A stretch of DNA of 64,000 nt from positions 186,001-250,000 of the forward strand of contig JAPLAA010000104.1 in the NCBI GenBank assembly GCA_026393475.1, in the 5' to 3' direction. Position 1 is the stretch's first letter; each line of letters opens with the position of its first letter. The notes under the pieces are model-generated. The model was given only the letters and a program-made list of their open reading frames with translations. It was not told the origin of the DNA and made no database searches. Source of the stretch: Actinomycetota bacterium. Lineage in GTDB: Bacteria; Actinomycetota; Acidimicrobiia; Acidimicrobiales; Ilumatobacteraceae. Positions 47,145 through 56,700 of this stretch are shown one piece after another. The position numbers and the translations under genes were made by a program.

Positions 47145-48383
47145 GTGACCACACACTCGACGGACATCTTCATCCTCGGCGGGTTCCAGACCGACTTCGC
47201 CCGCAACTACGGCAAGCAGGGTCTCGAGATCAGCGATCTCGTCGCCGACGTGGTGGCGGGCACGCTCGCCGACGCCGCCGTCGAGCCGACCGAGATCGAG
47301 ACGATCCACGTCGGCAACGCGTTCGGTCAGCTGTTCAACGGGCAGGGCCAGCTCGGCGGCATGCCCGCGACGGTCGAGCCCGGCCTGTGGGGTGTGCCGG
47401 CGGCCCGGCACGAGGCCGCGTGCGCCTCGGGCGGCATCGCGATCCTGGCCGCGATGGCCGAGATCGAGGCCGGCCGCTACGACTGTGCGCTCGTCGTGGG
47501 CGCCGAGCAGGAGCGGAACGTGCCCGGCGACCAGGCCGCCCGCAACCTCGGTGCCGCCGCGTGGATCGGCCACGAGGGGCAGGAGGCCACGCACATGTGG
47601 CCGTACATGTTCAGCCTCCTCGCCGATGAGTACGACCGCCGCTTCGGCATCGATGAGCGGCACCTCTCGGCGATCGCCGAGCTCAACTTCCGCAACGCGA
47701 AGGACAACCCGAACGCCCAGACCCGTGCCTGGGCGCACACGCCCGAGAGCTTCATGGCCGACGACGTCGCCAACCCGGTGATCGACGGGCGCATCCGGCG
47801 GTCCGACTGCAGCCAGGTCACCGACGGCGGCGCCGGACTGGTGCTCGCCGGCCGGCGCACCGCCGAGGCGTGGGCCGCCGCCCGCGGCCGCCCGCTCGAC
47901 ACCGTGCCGCGCATCGTCGGCTGGGGCCACCGCACCGTCGGCCTGCCGCTCGCCGGCAAGCTGCAGCGCTCGGCCGACGACGAGTACGTCATGCCGCACG
48001 TGCGTCGGGCCATCACCGACGCCTTCGGCCGGGCCGGCATCGCCGATGTGTCGGCGATCGACGGCATCGAGACCCACGACTGCTTCACGCCGTCGGAGTA
48101 CATGGCGATCGACCACTTCGGCATCACCGCCCCGGGCGAGAGCTGGAAGGCCGTCGAGGAGGGCGTGCTCGAACGCGACGGCAGCACACCGGTGAACCCG
48201 TCGGGCGGCCTGATCGGCGGCGGTCACCCGGTGGGCGCCACCGGTATCCGGATGGTCGTCGACGCGTCCCATCAGGTCACCGGCACGGCCGGCGACACCC
48301 AGGTCGAGGGCGCGCGCACCTTCGCCACCCTCAACATCGGTGGCTCGACCACCACCACCGTCTCGTTCGTCGTCAGCGCCTGA
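47145..48383 (+). CDS. Thiolase-family acetyl-CoA acetyltransferase/SCP-x-like
   Basis: A 412-residue thiolase-superfamily enzyme. The nucleophile cysteine is in RHEAACASGGIAI near 91, and the C-terminal catalytic sections are HDCFTPSEYMAIDHFG near 318 and NPSGGLIGGGHPVGATGIR near 348-366, which supplies the GHP histidine. Missing the usual final CxG motif, as in SCP-x/lipid-transfer-type thiolases, so degradative beta-oxidation of bulky substrates is more likely than acetoacetyl-CoA formation. GTG start. Followed 44 nt later by a carotenoid oxygenase. Confidence 0.83.
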   Translation: MTTHSTDIFILGGFQTDFARNYGKQGLEISDLVADVVAGTLADAAVEPTEIETIHVGNAFGQLFNGQGQLGGMPATVEPGLWGVPAARHEAACASGGIAILAAMAEIEAGRYDCALVVGAEQERNVPGDQAARNLGAAAWIGHEGQEATHMWPYMFSLLADEYDRRFGIDERHLSAIAELNFRNAKDNPNAQTRAWAHTPESFMADDVANPVIDGRIRRSDCSQVTDGGAGLVLAGRRTAEAWAAARGRPLDTVPRIVGWGHRTVGLPLAGKLQRSADDEYVMPHVRRAITDAFGRAGIADVSAIDGIETHDCFTPSEYMAIDHFGITAPGESWKAVEEGVLERDGSTPVNPSGGLIGGGHPVGATGIRMVVDASHQVTGTAGDTQVEGARTFATLNIGGSTTTTVSFVVSA

Positions 48384-48427
48384 GCGCGACCCGATCCCCC
48401 CTGCTCGTATGTAGCGAAAGGCCGACC

Positions 48428-49921
48428 GTGAGCCAGAAGAGCCCCACCCTCGTCAACACCGTCCCGACCACGCTGCCCGTCGACGACGACCACCCGTACC
48501 GCACCGGCGCCTGGCGGCCCAACACCCGTGAATGGGATGCCGACGACCTCGAGGTCGTGGCCGGCGAGATCCCGGCCGATCTCGAGGGCGTGTACCTGCG
48601 CAACACCGAGAACCCACTGCACCCGTCGATCGGGATGTACCACCCCTTCGATGGCGACGGGATGATCCATCAGATCTCCTTCGCCGGCGGCCGGGCGAGC
48701 TACCACAACCGGTTCGTGCGCACCGACGGCTTCCTGGCCGAGCAGGACGCCGGCGAGTCGCTCTGGACCGGCTTCTACGACCTCGCCGGGAACTCCAAGC
48801 GCGAGGACGGTTGGGGTGCACGCGGCCGGATGAAGGACTCGTCGAGCACCGACGTCATCGTCCACAACGGTGTCGCCCTCACCAGCTTCTGGCAGTGCGG
48901 CGAGGTGTACCAGCTCGACCCGATCACACTCGCCGATCGGGGCAAGGCCCCGTGGGTGCGTGACTTCCCGTCGCCCACCGGCATCTCCGCGCACACCAAG
49001 CTCGACGAGCACACCGGCGAACTGCTCGTGTTCGGCTACAGCACCGAGGCCCCGTTCATGCACTACGGCGTCGTGAGCCCCGAGGGCGAACTCGTGCACT
49101 CGATCGACGTGCCGCTGCCCGGACCGCGTCTCCCGCACGACATGGCCTTCAGCGAGAACTACGCGATCCTCAACGACCTGCCGATGTTCTGGGATCCCGA
49201 CCTGATCCCGCTCGGCGCCCACGTGCCGAAGTTCCACCGCGATCTCCCGACCCGGTTCGCCGTCGTGCCCCGGCGCGGCAGCACCGAGGACATCCGCTGG
49301 TTCGAGGGTGCCCCCACCTACGTCCTGCACTGGATCAACGCGTTCGAGGACGGCGACGAACTCGTGCTCGACGGCTTCTTCCAACACGACCCGGCACCGG
49401 CCAAGCAGGAGGGCACCCCGAAGGGGATGTCGCTCTACCGCACGATCGACGTCAACCGCCTCCAGGCCCGCCCGCACCGCTGGCGGTTCAACCTCGTCAC
49501 CGGCGAGACCAAGGAGGAGTCGCTCTCCGACCGGGTGATGGAGTTCGGGATGATCAACCCGAACATCGCGGGCAAGGACTACCGGTACACGTACAACATG
49601 ACCGGCCGCCCCGGCTGGTTCCTGTTCGACGGGTTGGTGAAGCAGGACGTGCAGTCGGGCCGCGAGGAGCGCTACGCGTTCGGCGAGGGCGTGTTCGGCA
49701 GCGAGACACCGTTCGCGCCGCGACCGAACGCCACGGCCGAGGACGACGGCTACCTCATCACGTTCACCACCGACATGGTGAACGACTGCTCGGAGTGCCT
49801 GATCTTCGACGCGACGTCGCTCACCGACGGTCCGATCGCTCGCGTCCGGCTGCCCGAGCGGATCTCGTCGGGCACCCACTCGTGCTGGACGCCGGCATCG
49901 CAGCTCGGCCGGTCGCGCTGA
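48428..49921 (+). CDS. Carotenoid cleavage dioxygenase family protein
   Basis: A 497-residue non-heme iron beta-propeller dioxygenase. The four iron-ligand histidines are placed in ISAHTKLDE near 181, RLPHDMAFS near 237, YVLHWINAF near 300 and SGTHSCWTP near 488. GVYLRNTENP and YHPFDGDGMIH near 66-78 are the N-terminal hallmarks. Members cleave carotenoids, apocarotenoids or stilbenes; the neighbourhood of thiolase and esterase suggests catabolism of an aromatic or isoprenoid compound, but this is inference. Starts at GTG 48428 behind an AAAGG site. Confidence 0.85.
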   Translation: MSQKSPTLVNTVPTTLPVDDDHPYRTGAWRPNTREWDADDLEVVAGEIPADLEGVYLRNTENPLHPSIGMYHPFDGDGMIHQISFAGGRASYHNRFVRTDGFLAEQDAGESLWTGFYDLAGNSKREDGWGARGRMKDSSSTDVIVHNGVALTSFWQCGEVYQLDPITLADRGKAPWVRDFPSPTGISAHTKLDEHTGELLVFGYSTEAPFMHYGVVSPEGELVHSIDVPLPGPRLPHDMAFSENYAILNDLPMFWDPDLIPLGAHVPKFHRDLPTRFAVVPRRGSTEDIRWFEGAPTYVLHWINAFEDGDELVLDGFFQHDPAPAKQEGTPKGMSLYRTIDVNRLQARPHRWRFNLVTGETKEESLSDRVMEFGMINPNIAGKDYRYTYNMTGRPGWFLFDGLVKQDVQSGREERYAFGEGVFGSETPFAPRPNATAEDDGYLITFTTDMVNDCSECLIFDATSLTDGPIARVRLPERISSGTHSCWTPASQLGRSR

Positions 49922-50031
49922 GCCGAGCGAGGGCGATCGAGCGGTCGGCCACGCCGGCGGCGACGAGCGCGGCCGCATACCCGGCCGCGGACTCGGCACC
50001 CGACGCAGGCCCGAACGCGGGCCCGAATGCG

Positions 50032-50922
50032 ATGGGGGCCGCGCTCGGCCTGCTCGGCGACGAGTGGTCGCTGCTGATCATCCGCCACGCCTTCATCGGC
50101 GCGCGACGGTTCGTCGACTTCAAGCAGCGCCTCGCCATCTCCGACGCGGTGTTGTCGGCCCGCCTGGCCGCCCTCGTCGACGGTGGGGTGCTGCGACGCG
50201 TGCCCTCCCCCGTCGCCGGCCGTCACGAGTACGCGCTGACGCGCTCCGGCCTCGATCTGTGGCAACTGCTGCTCGCCATCTGGGCGTGGGAACAGGAGCA
50301 CGTCGAGGGGCAGGCGGGTCGGCTGCCGCACATGCTGCACGCCACCTGCGGGCAGCGATTCCGTCCGCTGTTGCGCTGCAGCGCATGTTCGACCCCAGCA
50401 TCCGTGGACGACGTCGACGCGACGTTCGGGCCGAGCGGCACGTTCGCCCGCTCACTCCCGGCCGGCAGCAACCGCCGTCGTCCGTCCGGCGCGCGCTCGG
50501 CGACGGCGGAGGGTCCCGACATGTTCCCCGAGACGATGGCCATCATCGGCAGCCGCTGGTCGTCGGCGACCGTCGGCGCGGCGTTCATGGGCGCGACCCG
50601 CTTCGGCGAATTCGAGCGGCTGCTCGGTGCACCCCCGACCGTCGTGTCCGATCGGCTGCGCAGCTTCGTCGACCTCGGCGTGCTGGAACACGTCCGCGAT
50701 CCGGAGGGTCCCGACCGCTCGAGCTACCGCCTGTCGGCCAAGGGGCGAGCCTTGTTCGGCGTGGTCGCCACGCTGCTCTCGTGGGGCGAGCGATGGCTGC
50801 GCGCCGACGACGGTCCGGCGGTGGTCGCGGTCCATCGGGCGTGCGGGCACGGGTTCCGCCCCGAGCTGGCCTGCAGCGCGTGCCGGCAGACCCTGCAGCG
50901 CGACGACGTCACCATCGACTGA
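50032..50922 (+). CDS. Double HxlR-type transcriptional regulator
   Basis: A roughly 296-residue protein with two tandem HxlR winged-helix units. The first (about 1-90) has LLGDEWSLLIIRHAFIGARRFVDF; the second (about 165-260) IIGSRWSSATVGAAFMGATRFGEF. After each unit lies a cysteine set (CGQRFRPLLRCSAC and CGHGFRPELACSAC) that could bind zinc. HxlR proteins sense aldehydes or quinones and normally dimerise, so one chain may act like a dimer. The start is unclear: no ATG closer to the preceding gene; ATG 50032 trims the first unit a little. It follows the carotenoid oxygenase by about 110 nt. Confidence 0.75.
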   Translation: MGAALGLLGDEWSLLIIRHAFIGARRFVDFKQRLAISDAVLSARLAALVDGGVLRRVPSPVAGRHEYALTRSGLDLWQLLLAIWAWEQEHVEGQAGRLPHMLHATCGQRFRPLLRCSACSTPASVDDVDATFGPSGTFARSLPAGSNRRRPSGARSATAEGPDMFPETMAIIGSRWSSATVGAAFMGATRFGEFERLLGAPPTVVSDRLRSFVDLGVLEHVRDPEGPDRSSYRLSAKGRALFGVVATLLSWGERWLRADDGPAVVAVHRACGHGFRPELACSACRQTLQRDDVTID

Positions 50923-50940
50923 GCGCCCCATGAGGTCTGC

Positions 50941-51285
50941 TCATGCCGGGACGGCGTAGCGCTGGCCGGCGACGAGTTGGATGAGGCGCGGCGGCTCGTC
51001 GCACGCGTCCCGCACGTCGAGCGAGCCACCGCGTCGTTCCAACTCGTGTCGGGCAGCGACCAGCGAGCCGTATCCGGCGCAGTCCATGAACCGCAGGGCC
51101 GACAGATCGACCACGACATCGCGGTGGTCGGGCCGGGTGCACGCATCGAACATCGACGTCCGCGACGCCAGATCGAGTTCGCCGATGGGCTGCACCAGGT
51201 GGCCGTCGACATCGGTCATGACGGTGACGGCGAAGCAGCGAGCGTCCGGACCGTCGGTGGTCGCTGGAGCGTTCGGCACGTACAC
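50941..51285 (-). CDS. STAS-domain anti-sigma antagonist-like protein (1)
   Basis: A 114-residue single-domain STAS protein starting at GTG 51285, with GGAGG at the right distance. The fold is recognised by VDLSALRFMDCAGYGSLVAARHELE near 60-85. In SpoIIAA-type proteins a serine in DSSG is phosphorylated by an anti-sigma kinase; here the motif is D-C-A-G, so neither serine is there. It might be a constitutively active antagonist, or bind another partner. Last gene of the minus-strand regulatory run; a hairpin and a 10-bp repeat lie before it. Confidence 0.8.
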   Translation of the reverse strand: MYVPNAPATTDGPDARCFAVTVMTDVDGHLVQPIGELDLASRTSMFDACTRPDHRDVVVDLSALRFMDCAGYGSLVAARHELERRGGSLDVRDACDEPPRLIQLVAGQRYAVPA

Positions 51286-51327
51286 GTTGCACCTCCACAG
51301 GACGGCGCGACCAGGGTCCGGAGCAAC

Positions 51328-51356
51328 GCAGGTGAGCGGCGGAACCGCTCACCTGC
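51328..51356. other. 12-bp stem hairpin upstream of STAS gene (1)
   Basis: Perfect arms GCAGGTGAGCGG (51328-51339) and CCGCTCACCTGC (51345-51356) with a CGGAA loop, 43 nt before the STAS start. There is no T-tract on either strand. It may be an attenuator (ANTAR proteins, encoded nearby, act at RNA hairpins), a terminator or an operator. Confidence 0.6.
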
Positions 51357-51380
51357 AACGTACACCCATCGCACCTCGGA

Positions 51381-51420
51381 ACGGCAAGGAACGGCCACGG
51401 ACGGCCATGGGCGGCCATGA
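51381..51420. repeat. Four-unit 10-bp tandem repeat
   Basis: ACGGCAAGGA, ACGGCCACGG, ACGGCCATGG, GCGGCCATGA at 51381, 51391, 51401, 51411. Lies just upstream of the 12-bp hairpin and of the first STAS gene. Confidence 0.6.
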
Positions 51421-51457
51421 ACATCGGACGTCACGTCTCGGGATCGCGGTAGCTCGA

Positions 51458-51862
51458 TCACTCGGCCCAGCCGAAGGCCCCGTCACCCGGCCTCTCGATG
51501 GGCATGTCTGACGGCAGCACCTGGTCGAGACGCGGCGACCAGTACCCACCGAGTGCCGGCTCGCTCGCCTCGAGCAGTTCGAGCAGACGATCGGCCGCCC
51601 CGGTCGCATTGCGCACCGCGAGCGATGCCCCGCGCATCGCGATCACCGCGCGAGCGGTGACGAGACCACCGAATCCGGCCGCGTCCATGAACGACACGGC
51701 GCTGAGATCGACGACGACCGGCCGGGCGCCACCTTCGAGGCATGCCAGGACGAGCAGACCCCTGGTCGACTGGTCGAGCTCGCCGCGCACCGTGACGTGC
51801 CACTCGTCGCGGAACGGCGCACCGTGCGCTGTGAACTCGTCCTGGGTCGGGTCTCCCGACAC
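51458..51862 (-). CDS. STAS-domain anti-sigma antagonist-like protein (2)
   Basis: A 134-residue STAS protein starting at GTG 51862, preceded by GGGAGGT. VDLSAVSFMDAAGFGGLVTARAV near 66-88 is the STAS helix region; the phospho-acceptor motif is D-A-A-G, lacking serine, as in its neighbour (D-C-A-G). The last 25 residues are a specific Pro/Asp/Glu-rich tail. It lies between the GAF-ANTAR genes and the first STAS gene, so the four are probably an operon. An upstream-extended frame to 52465 is a shadow of the GAF-ANTAR gene. Confidence 0.78.
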   Translation of the reverse strand: MSGDPTQDEFTAHGAPFRDEWHVTVRGELDQSTRGLLVLACLEGGARPVVVDLSAVSFMDAAGFGGLVTARAVIAMRGASLAVRNATGAADRLLELLEASEPALGGYWSPRLDQVLPSDMPIERPGDGAFGWAE

Positions 51863-51945
51863 GCGGCACCTCCCGAAGAACTCGGGCGCAGCCGGGGTCC
51901 GGGGCGAACGCAGGAACGGATCTCGGCGACCCGCCTGTCGTGAAC

Positions 51946-52761
51946 CTAGCTCGCCGGCCCGGGTGGGACCGTGCGTGGTCGACGTGGTCCCGCGACCGAC
52001 TCGATCACGAGCTCCCCCGTGGCGAGGGACTGCGCGACCTCGGTGAGGCCACGGTTGTGATTCCTGGCGAACTGGCGCAGGCGGGCGAACGCCTGGTCCA
52101 TGTCGACCCTGGCGTACTCCGCGACCATGCCCTTCGCCTGTTCGATCGAGATCCGACTCGTGAGTGCGTGCTGCAGGTTGCCCTCGCGGACCGCGGCGAG
52201 GCGGGTCGCCTGGTCCTGCACGACGGCGATGCTCGCGACATCGGCGAGCGCCTGGGCGAGCGCCACGTCGGTCGGCGGCAGCGCGACGGGTCGGGAGATG
52301 AACAGGTTGAGGCAGCCGAGCACGCGTTCCTTGAACCGCATCGGGATCGCACACACCGAGGGATATCCGGACGCCACCGACTCGGCAGCGAAGCGCGGCC
52401 ACGGCGAGTCGGGGCCGAGCGTGGGGTGGGCGACGACGGTGCCGGTCCGGTACGAGTCGAGGCACGGGCCCTCGTCGTTCTGCAGTTGGAACAGCTCGAG
52501 CAGCTGGATCTTCTCGCTCGACGCCGCCATCACGCGGAGGTGACCGTGCTCGTCGGCGAGGAGGATCCCGGCAGCGGAGGCGGCGAGCAGCTCCACGGTG
52601 CGGGCGGTGAGCACCGTGAGCACCTCGATCACGTCGAAGTCGTCGACGAGTGTGTCGACGATCTCGACGAACGTGATCGCGGTGAGCTCCTCACGGCGCA
52701 GCGCGCGCTCCTCGACACTCGGCTGTCGGCCGGTATCACCGATGGTCCTGTCGTCGTTCAT
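51946..52761 (-). CDS. GAF-ANTAR transcription antiterminator (2)
   Basis: A 271-residue protein. A GAF sensor domain spans about 40-185 (LLAASAAGILLADEHGHL, GPCLDSYRTGTVV), followed by an ANTAR RNA-binding domain about 195-250 (SRISIEQAKGMVAEYARVDMDQAFARLRQFARNHN). ANTAR proteins bind paired hairpins in nascent RNA to prevent termination; GAF may bind a small ligand. ATG 52761 has AGGAGG upstream and overlaps the stop of the first GAF-ANTAR gene by 4 nt, so both are coupled. Confidence 0.88.
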   Translation of the reverse strand: MNDDRTIGDTGRQPSVEERALRREELTAITFVEIVDTLVDDFDVIEVLTVLTARTVELLAASAAGILLADEHGHLRVMAASSEKIQLLELFQLQNDEGPCLDSYRTGTVVAHPTLGPDSPWPRFAAESVASGYPSVCAIPMRFKERVLGCLNLFISRPVALPPTDVALAQALADVASIAVVQDQATRLAAVREGNLQHALTSRISIEQAKGMVAEYARVDMDQAFARLRQFARNHNRGLTEVAQSLATGELVIESVAGPRRPRTVPPGPAS

Positions 52762-53561
52762 GAACGTCCTCCTCCATCGGGCGTTGGAAAGCCAGGCGTT
52801 GGAAAGCCGGGCGCTGGAAAGCCGAGCGGTGGAAAGCCGGGCGGTGGAACGCCGGGCGCCGGCTCGTCGAGCCGGAGTCGTCGGTCGACGATCGCAGATG
52901 CGACGGCATCGAGTGTCTGGTCGGCAGCGAAGGCGTGGGCACGCATGCGCAGCAGCGCTTCGGCCGCCGGCACACCGAGCTGGACGGCCACGATCCCCGA
53001 AGCCTGATACACCTCGGCGCGATAGGCGACCGCGTCGTCGAGCTCGCGAGCGAGCTCGCCCGGCGGCGCCGTGTCCTGCAGGCTGAGCATCGTCTCGGTG
53101 ATCACCTCCACCAAGGTCAGGCAGTCGGCGTGCTGGCCGTCGGTGAGCGAGCCGGCCGATCGCTGGTACACCGAGAGCACGCCGACGTTGGCGCCCGCTG
53201 ACGCGAGCGGGTAGGCGAAGACCGCGCCCATCCCGTTCGCCACCGCGAGCGGTGCGAAGCTCGGCCAGCGGCGGGCGGTCTCCTGCCCGAACGACGCGGC
53301 CGACACGGGTACCCCCGACAGGAATGCCTCCGGGCAAGGCCCCTCTCCCACGGTGAACTGGGCGTCCTCGAGGATCGCGACCGACGGGTCCGAGACGCAC
53401 AACGGCCCGGCCGCACCGCCGCCCATCACCGTGATCCCGACACCCGACACCACCAGGAACTCGACACCGACGCCGCACCACCCGGTCGCAGGAGTGCGCG
53501 ACATGCCGCGGGCGAACGCCACCGCGAGCCTGATCGACCGCTCACCGGACACGGGCATCAC
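52758..53561 (-). CDS. GAF-ANTAR transcription antiterminator (1)
   Basis: A 267-residue protein. GAF domain about 25-160 ([23 protein letters not shown]; a GQ/C-rich pocket), ANTAR about 170-225 ([31 protein letters not shown]). The C-terminus is a repeated PGFP motif encoded by a 15-bp tandem repeat, ending in DGGGRS, which would extend from the RNA-binding domain. Start is GTG 53561, with ATG one codon later and MSRTPATGW at 53504 as alternatives. Divergent from the giant pilin-like gene, with a TACAGT box at 53640-53645 as one possible promoter. Confidence 0.82.
   Translation of the reverse strand: MMPVSGERSIRLAVAFARGMSRTPATGWCGVGVEFLVVSGVGITVMGGGAAGPLCVSDPSVAILEDAQFTVGEGPCPEAFLSGVPVSAASFGQETARRWPSFAPLAVANGMGAVFAYPLASAGANVGVLSVYQRSAGSLTDGQHADCLTLVEVITETMLSLQDTAPPGELARELDDAVAYRAEVYQASGIVAVQLGVPAAEALLRMRAHAFAADQTLDAVASAIVDRRLRLDEPAPGVPPPGFPPLGFPAPGFPTPGFPTPDGGGRS
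52781..52855. repeat. 15-bp minisatellite, five copies, in GAF-ANTAR C-terminus
   Basis: Units GCGTTGGAAAGCCAG, GCGTTGGAAAGCCGG, GCGCTGGAAAGCCGA, GCGGTGGAAAGCCGG, GCGGTGGAACGCCGG abut exactly. Each encodes five residues (PGFPx) on the minus strand; a multiple of three, so length changes keep the frame. Confidence 0.9.
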
Positions 53562-53743
53562 CCTTCGGTTCGAGCACGGGCGGGCCCGACACCGGGGAGC
53601 TCACCCGGCGACCACGGCCACCCGAACGGGCGACACTCGGACTGTACCCCTTCGACGTCTCGACGAACCCTGCCCAGCTGGTGGCACATCGACCACGGCG
53701 CCTCACAGTCCTCGGGAACCGCTCGTACGACCCGGTTCACCAC

Positions 53744-56700
53744 ATGGACGACACCACCCTCAGCACAGCGCCTGGCGGCAGCAGCCCGGCGCGGCGACCG
53801 ACCCGCGCCACACGCGCGCGGGCCGAGCGCGGGGCCGACGTCGGGTTCACCCTGGTGGAGATCGTCATGGCGATCGTGCTCAGCTCGCTCGTCGGCGGCG
53901 TCCTCGTGGCCTCGCTGATGACCTCGCTCAACGCGGCCGACACCACCTCGTCGACGGTGGCGAGCTCGATCGACACCCAGCTGATCTCGGCCTTCCTCGC
54001 CGTCGACGCCCAGGCGGCGGGCGGTATCGACCCGAGCACCGCCGAACAGGCGGTCGACCTCGGCGTCTCCACCGTGTCCGACCTCGCCGGCTGGGCCGGG
54101 TGCGAGCAGGCGGGATCGCTCGTCGTGCGTTTCGCGTGGATCGACCGCGGCGCCGCCTCGTCCGACCGCGTGGTCGTCACCTACGGGCTGTCGCCGGACG
54201 GCTCGTTCGTCCGCCGGGCGTGCGAAACGGGAGCGACCACCGAGGCGATCCTCGGTCACCACGTCGACACGGCGACCGTCGAGTGCGACCCCGTGCGGTC
54301 GTGCGTCGGCCTGCCCGATCGGGTCACCCTCACCCTCGCGGGCGGCGACGAACGTGCCCCGTTCGACGTGACCCTGAGCGCCAGCCTCCGAGCTGAACTG
54401 CAGGGCGCACCGACCACGCTCAACTCGTCGCAGGTGCCGCTGCTCGCGATCGGTGACGCGACCTGTCCGGTGCTCGGCGTGATCGGGCGGGGGACGACGT
54501 ACGTGTTGGGCGATGCCATCGTGAGCTCGGCATGCGGTGCCTCACCGATCACCGGCGATCCGACCCTGCTCGCCGTGACCGGCACCACCTCGCTGTTGTC
54601 GGGCGTGAACGACCCGATGGCCGATCTGCCGACACCTGCGGTGTGTCGCGCGGGCACGAACCCGGTGATCGGTTCCAGCGCCGGGCCCGAGACCGTGACG
54701 ATGTACCCGACGGCGGTGACGATCTCCGACTCGGTGACGTTCCGTCCGGGCCGCCACGTCTTCTGTGCCGGCCTCACGATCGCGAGCGGTGCCCGGGTGA
54801 CGGGCGACGGCGTCTTGCTGCACGTCGCCGACCGCGGCGTGTCGATCTCGCCGAACGCGACGGTGACGCTGACCCCGGCGACGTCGGGCGAGTATGCCGG
54901 TCTCGTGCTGTGGTCGGCGGGCTCGAGCGACGTGACCATCGAGAGCGGCGCCTCGGTCGAGGATCTCGCCGGCGTCGTGTATGCCCCTGACGCCCTGCTG
55001 CGGATCTCGAGCACCTCGGGGGTCCGCATCGGTGCGGTCGTCGCGGACCGGGTGTCGATCGACGGCACGGGCCCCACCCGGCTCGGTCAGCCCAGCCCCG
55101 TGCTCACGGTGTCGTCGGCGACCCTGCCCGCTGCGCAGACCCTCCAGAGCTACACCGCGACGGCCCCCACGGTGAGCGGCGGCACGGCCCCCTACACCTA
55201 CCGAGCCACCGGTCTCCCGGTCGGCCTCACGATGTCGTCGAGCGGCGCGATCACCGGCATCCCCACCGGGAGCGGCACGGCCACCGTGTCGTTCCTCACG
55301 ATCGACGCCACGGGCGCTTCGGTCGTCTACACACGCACGATCGATGTGAGCGGCACACCCGCCACGCCGACGAGCGTGCGCGCGACGCCGGGCGACACGA
55401 CGGCTGCGGTCTCGTGGAGCGCCGGCACCTCCCCCGGCGCCCCGGCGACGACGGGATACCAGGTGACCGCTACGGCCACCGGTCAGCCCACTCGAACGTG
55501 CACCAGCACGGCGCCGGCGACGACGTGCACGCTCACCGGGCTCGTCAACGGCGTCACCTATACGGTCACCGTCGTGGCGACGAACGCGTCCGGTGCCGGC
55601 ACCGGCGCGACCGCGACGGTCGTCCCCATCCCTGCCGTGCTCACCGGTTCGAACGACCGTCTGTGGCTCGACGCCGCGGACCCCGACGCCGACGGCACGG
55701 TGGAGGGCTCCGCCGAACTGTGTGGCGCCGGCACGACATGTGCCACTGCGGCGAACGTCCTGACCCGATGGGAGGACAAGAGCGGCAGCAACAACGACGC
55801 CGTCCAGTCGACGCCGTCGATGGCCGGCAGGTTCGTGCCCACCATGCCCGCGGTCGACTTCGACGCCAACGGCTCGTACAGCGCGACGGTCACATCCGGT
55901 CCGGCGCTCACGGCCTTCGCGGTGGCGCAGAGCGACACCTCGACGTGGAACACCTATGGCTGGATCCTGTCGTCGCGCCGACCGAGCGGTGCGCTCATCC
56001 ACCCCTGGCCGGGGGGTGGACTCGTCGGCTGGTACCCGACGAACTCCGGTGGCAGCTATCTGTTCGCCGCGGAGACGACGCCGACCTCGTCGATCATGAC
56101 GCCCCACATCTACGACATCACCCAAGCGGGCTCGAACCCGATCGTCGCCGGCGGCGCCCTCGACGGCCACAGCCTGTTCGAGGCGATGTCGTTCTCCGGC
56201 CAGACGCGCACGGCGACGTCGGTGACGATCCTGCTCGGGGCCGACGACTGCTGCGGCAGCCGGCTCGGCAACGGCAAGTACCGCGAGGTCATCGTGTTCG
56301 ACCGCGCGCTCACCGTCGCCGAACGGCGCAGTGTGCAGGAGTACCTCGCCCGCCGGTGGGGCGTCGCGATCACCCCGAGTGCACCGACCGGTGTCACGAC
56401 GCTGGCCGCCGATCGCGGCGCGTGGGTGTCGTGGACCGCGCCCGCCTGGAACGGCGGATCGGCCATCACCGGCTATCGCGTCACGGCACAGCCCGGCGGG
56501 GCGACCTGCACCGCGGCCGCGTCGACCACCAACTGCACGGTGACGGGCCTCACCAACGGCACCGCCTACCGCTTCGTCGTGAGCGCCCTGAACGCCGTCG
56601 GCACTGGGGACCCCTCCGCCGCCACGTCCGACACCACGCCCGGTCCGCCGCCGCCGCCCGCGAGCCCGACGGCCGTCGCTGCCGACAGCAGCGCAGCCGT

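Noticed and set aside
52781..52855. CRISPR array
   Set aside because: 15-bp contiguous units without spacers, inside a coding frame.
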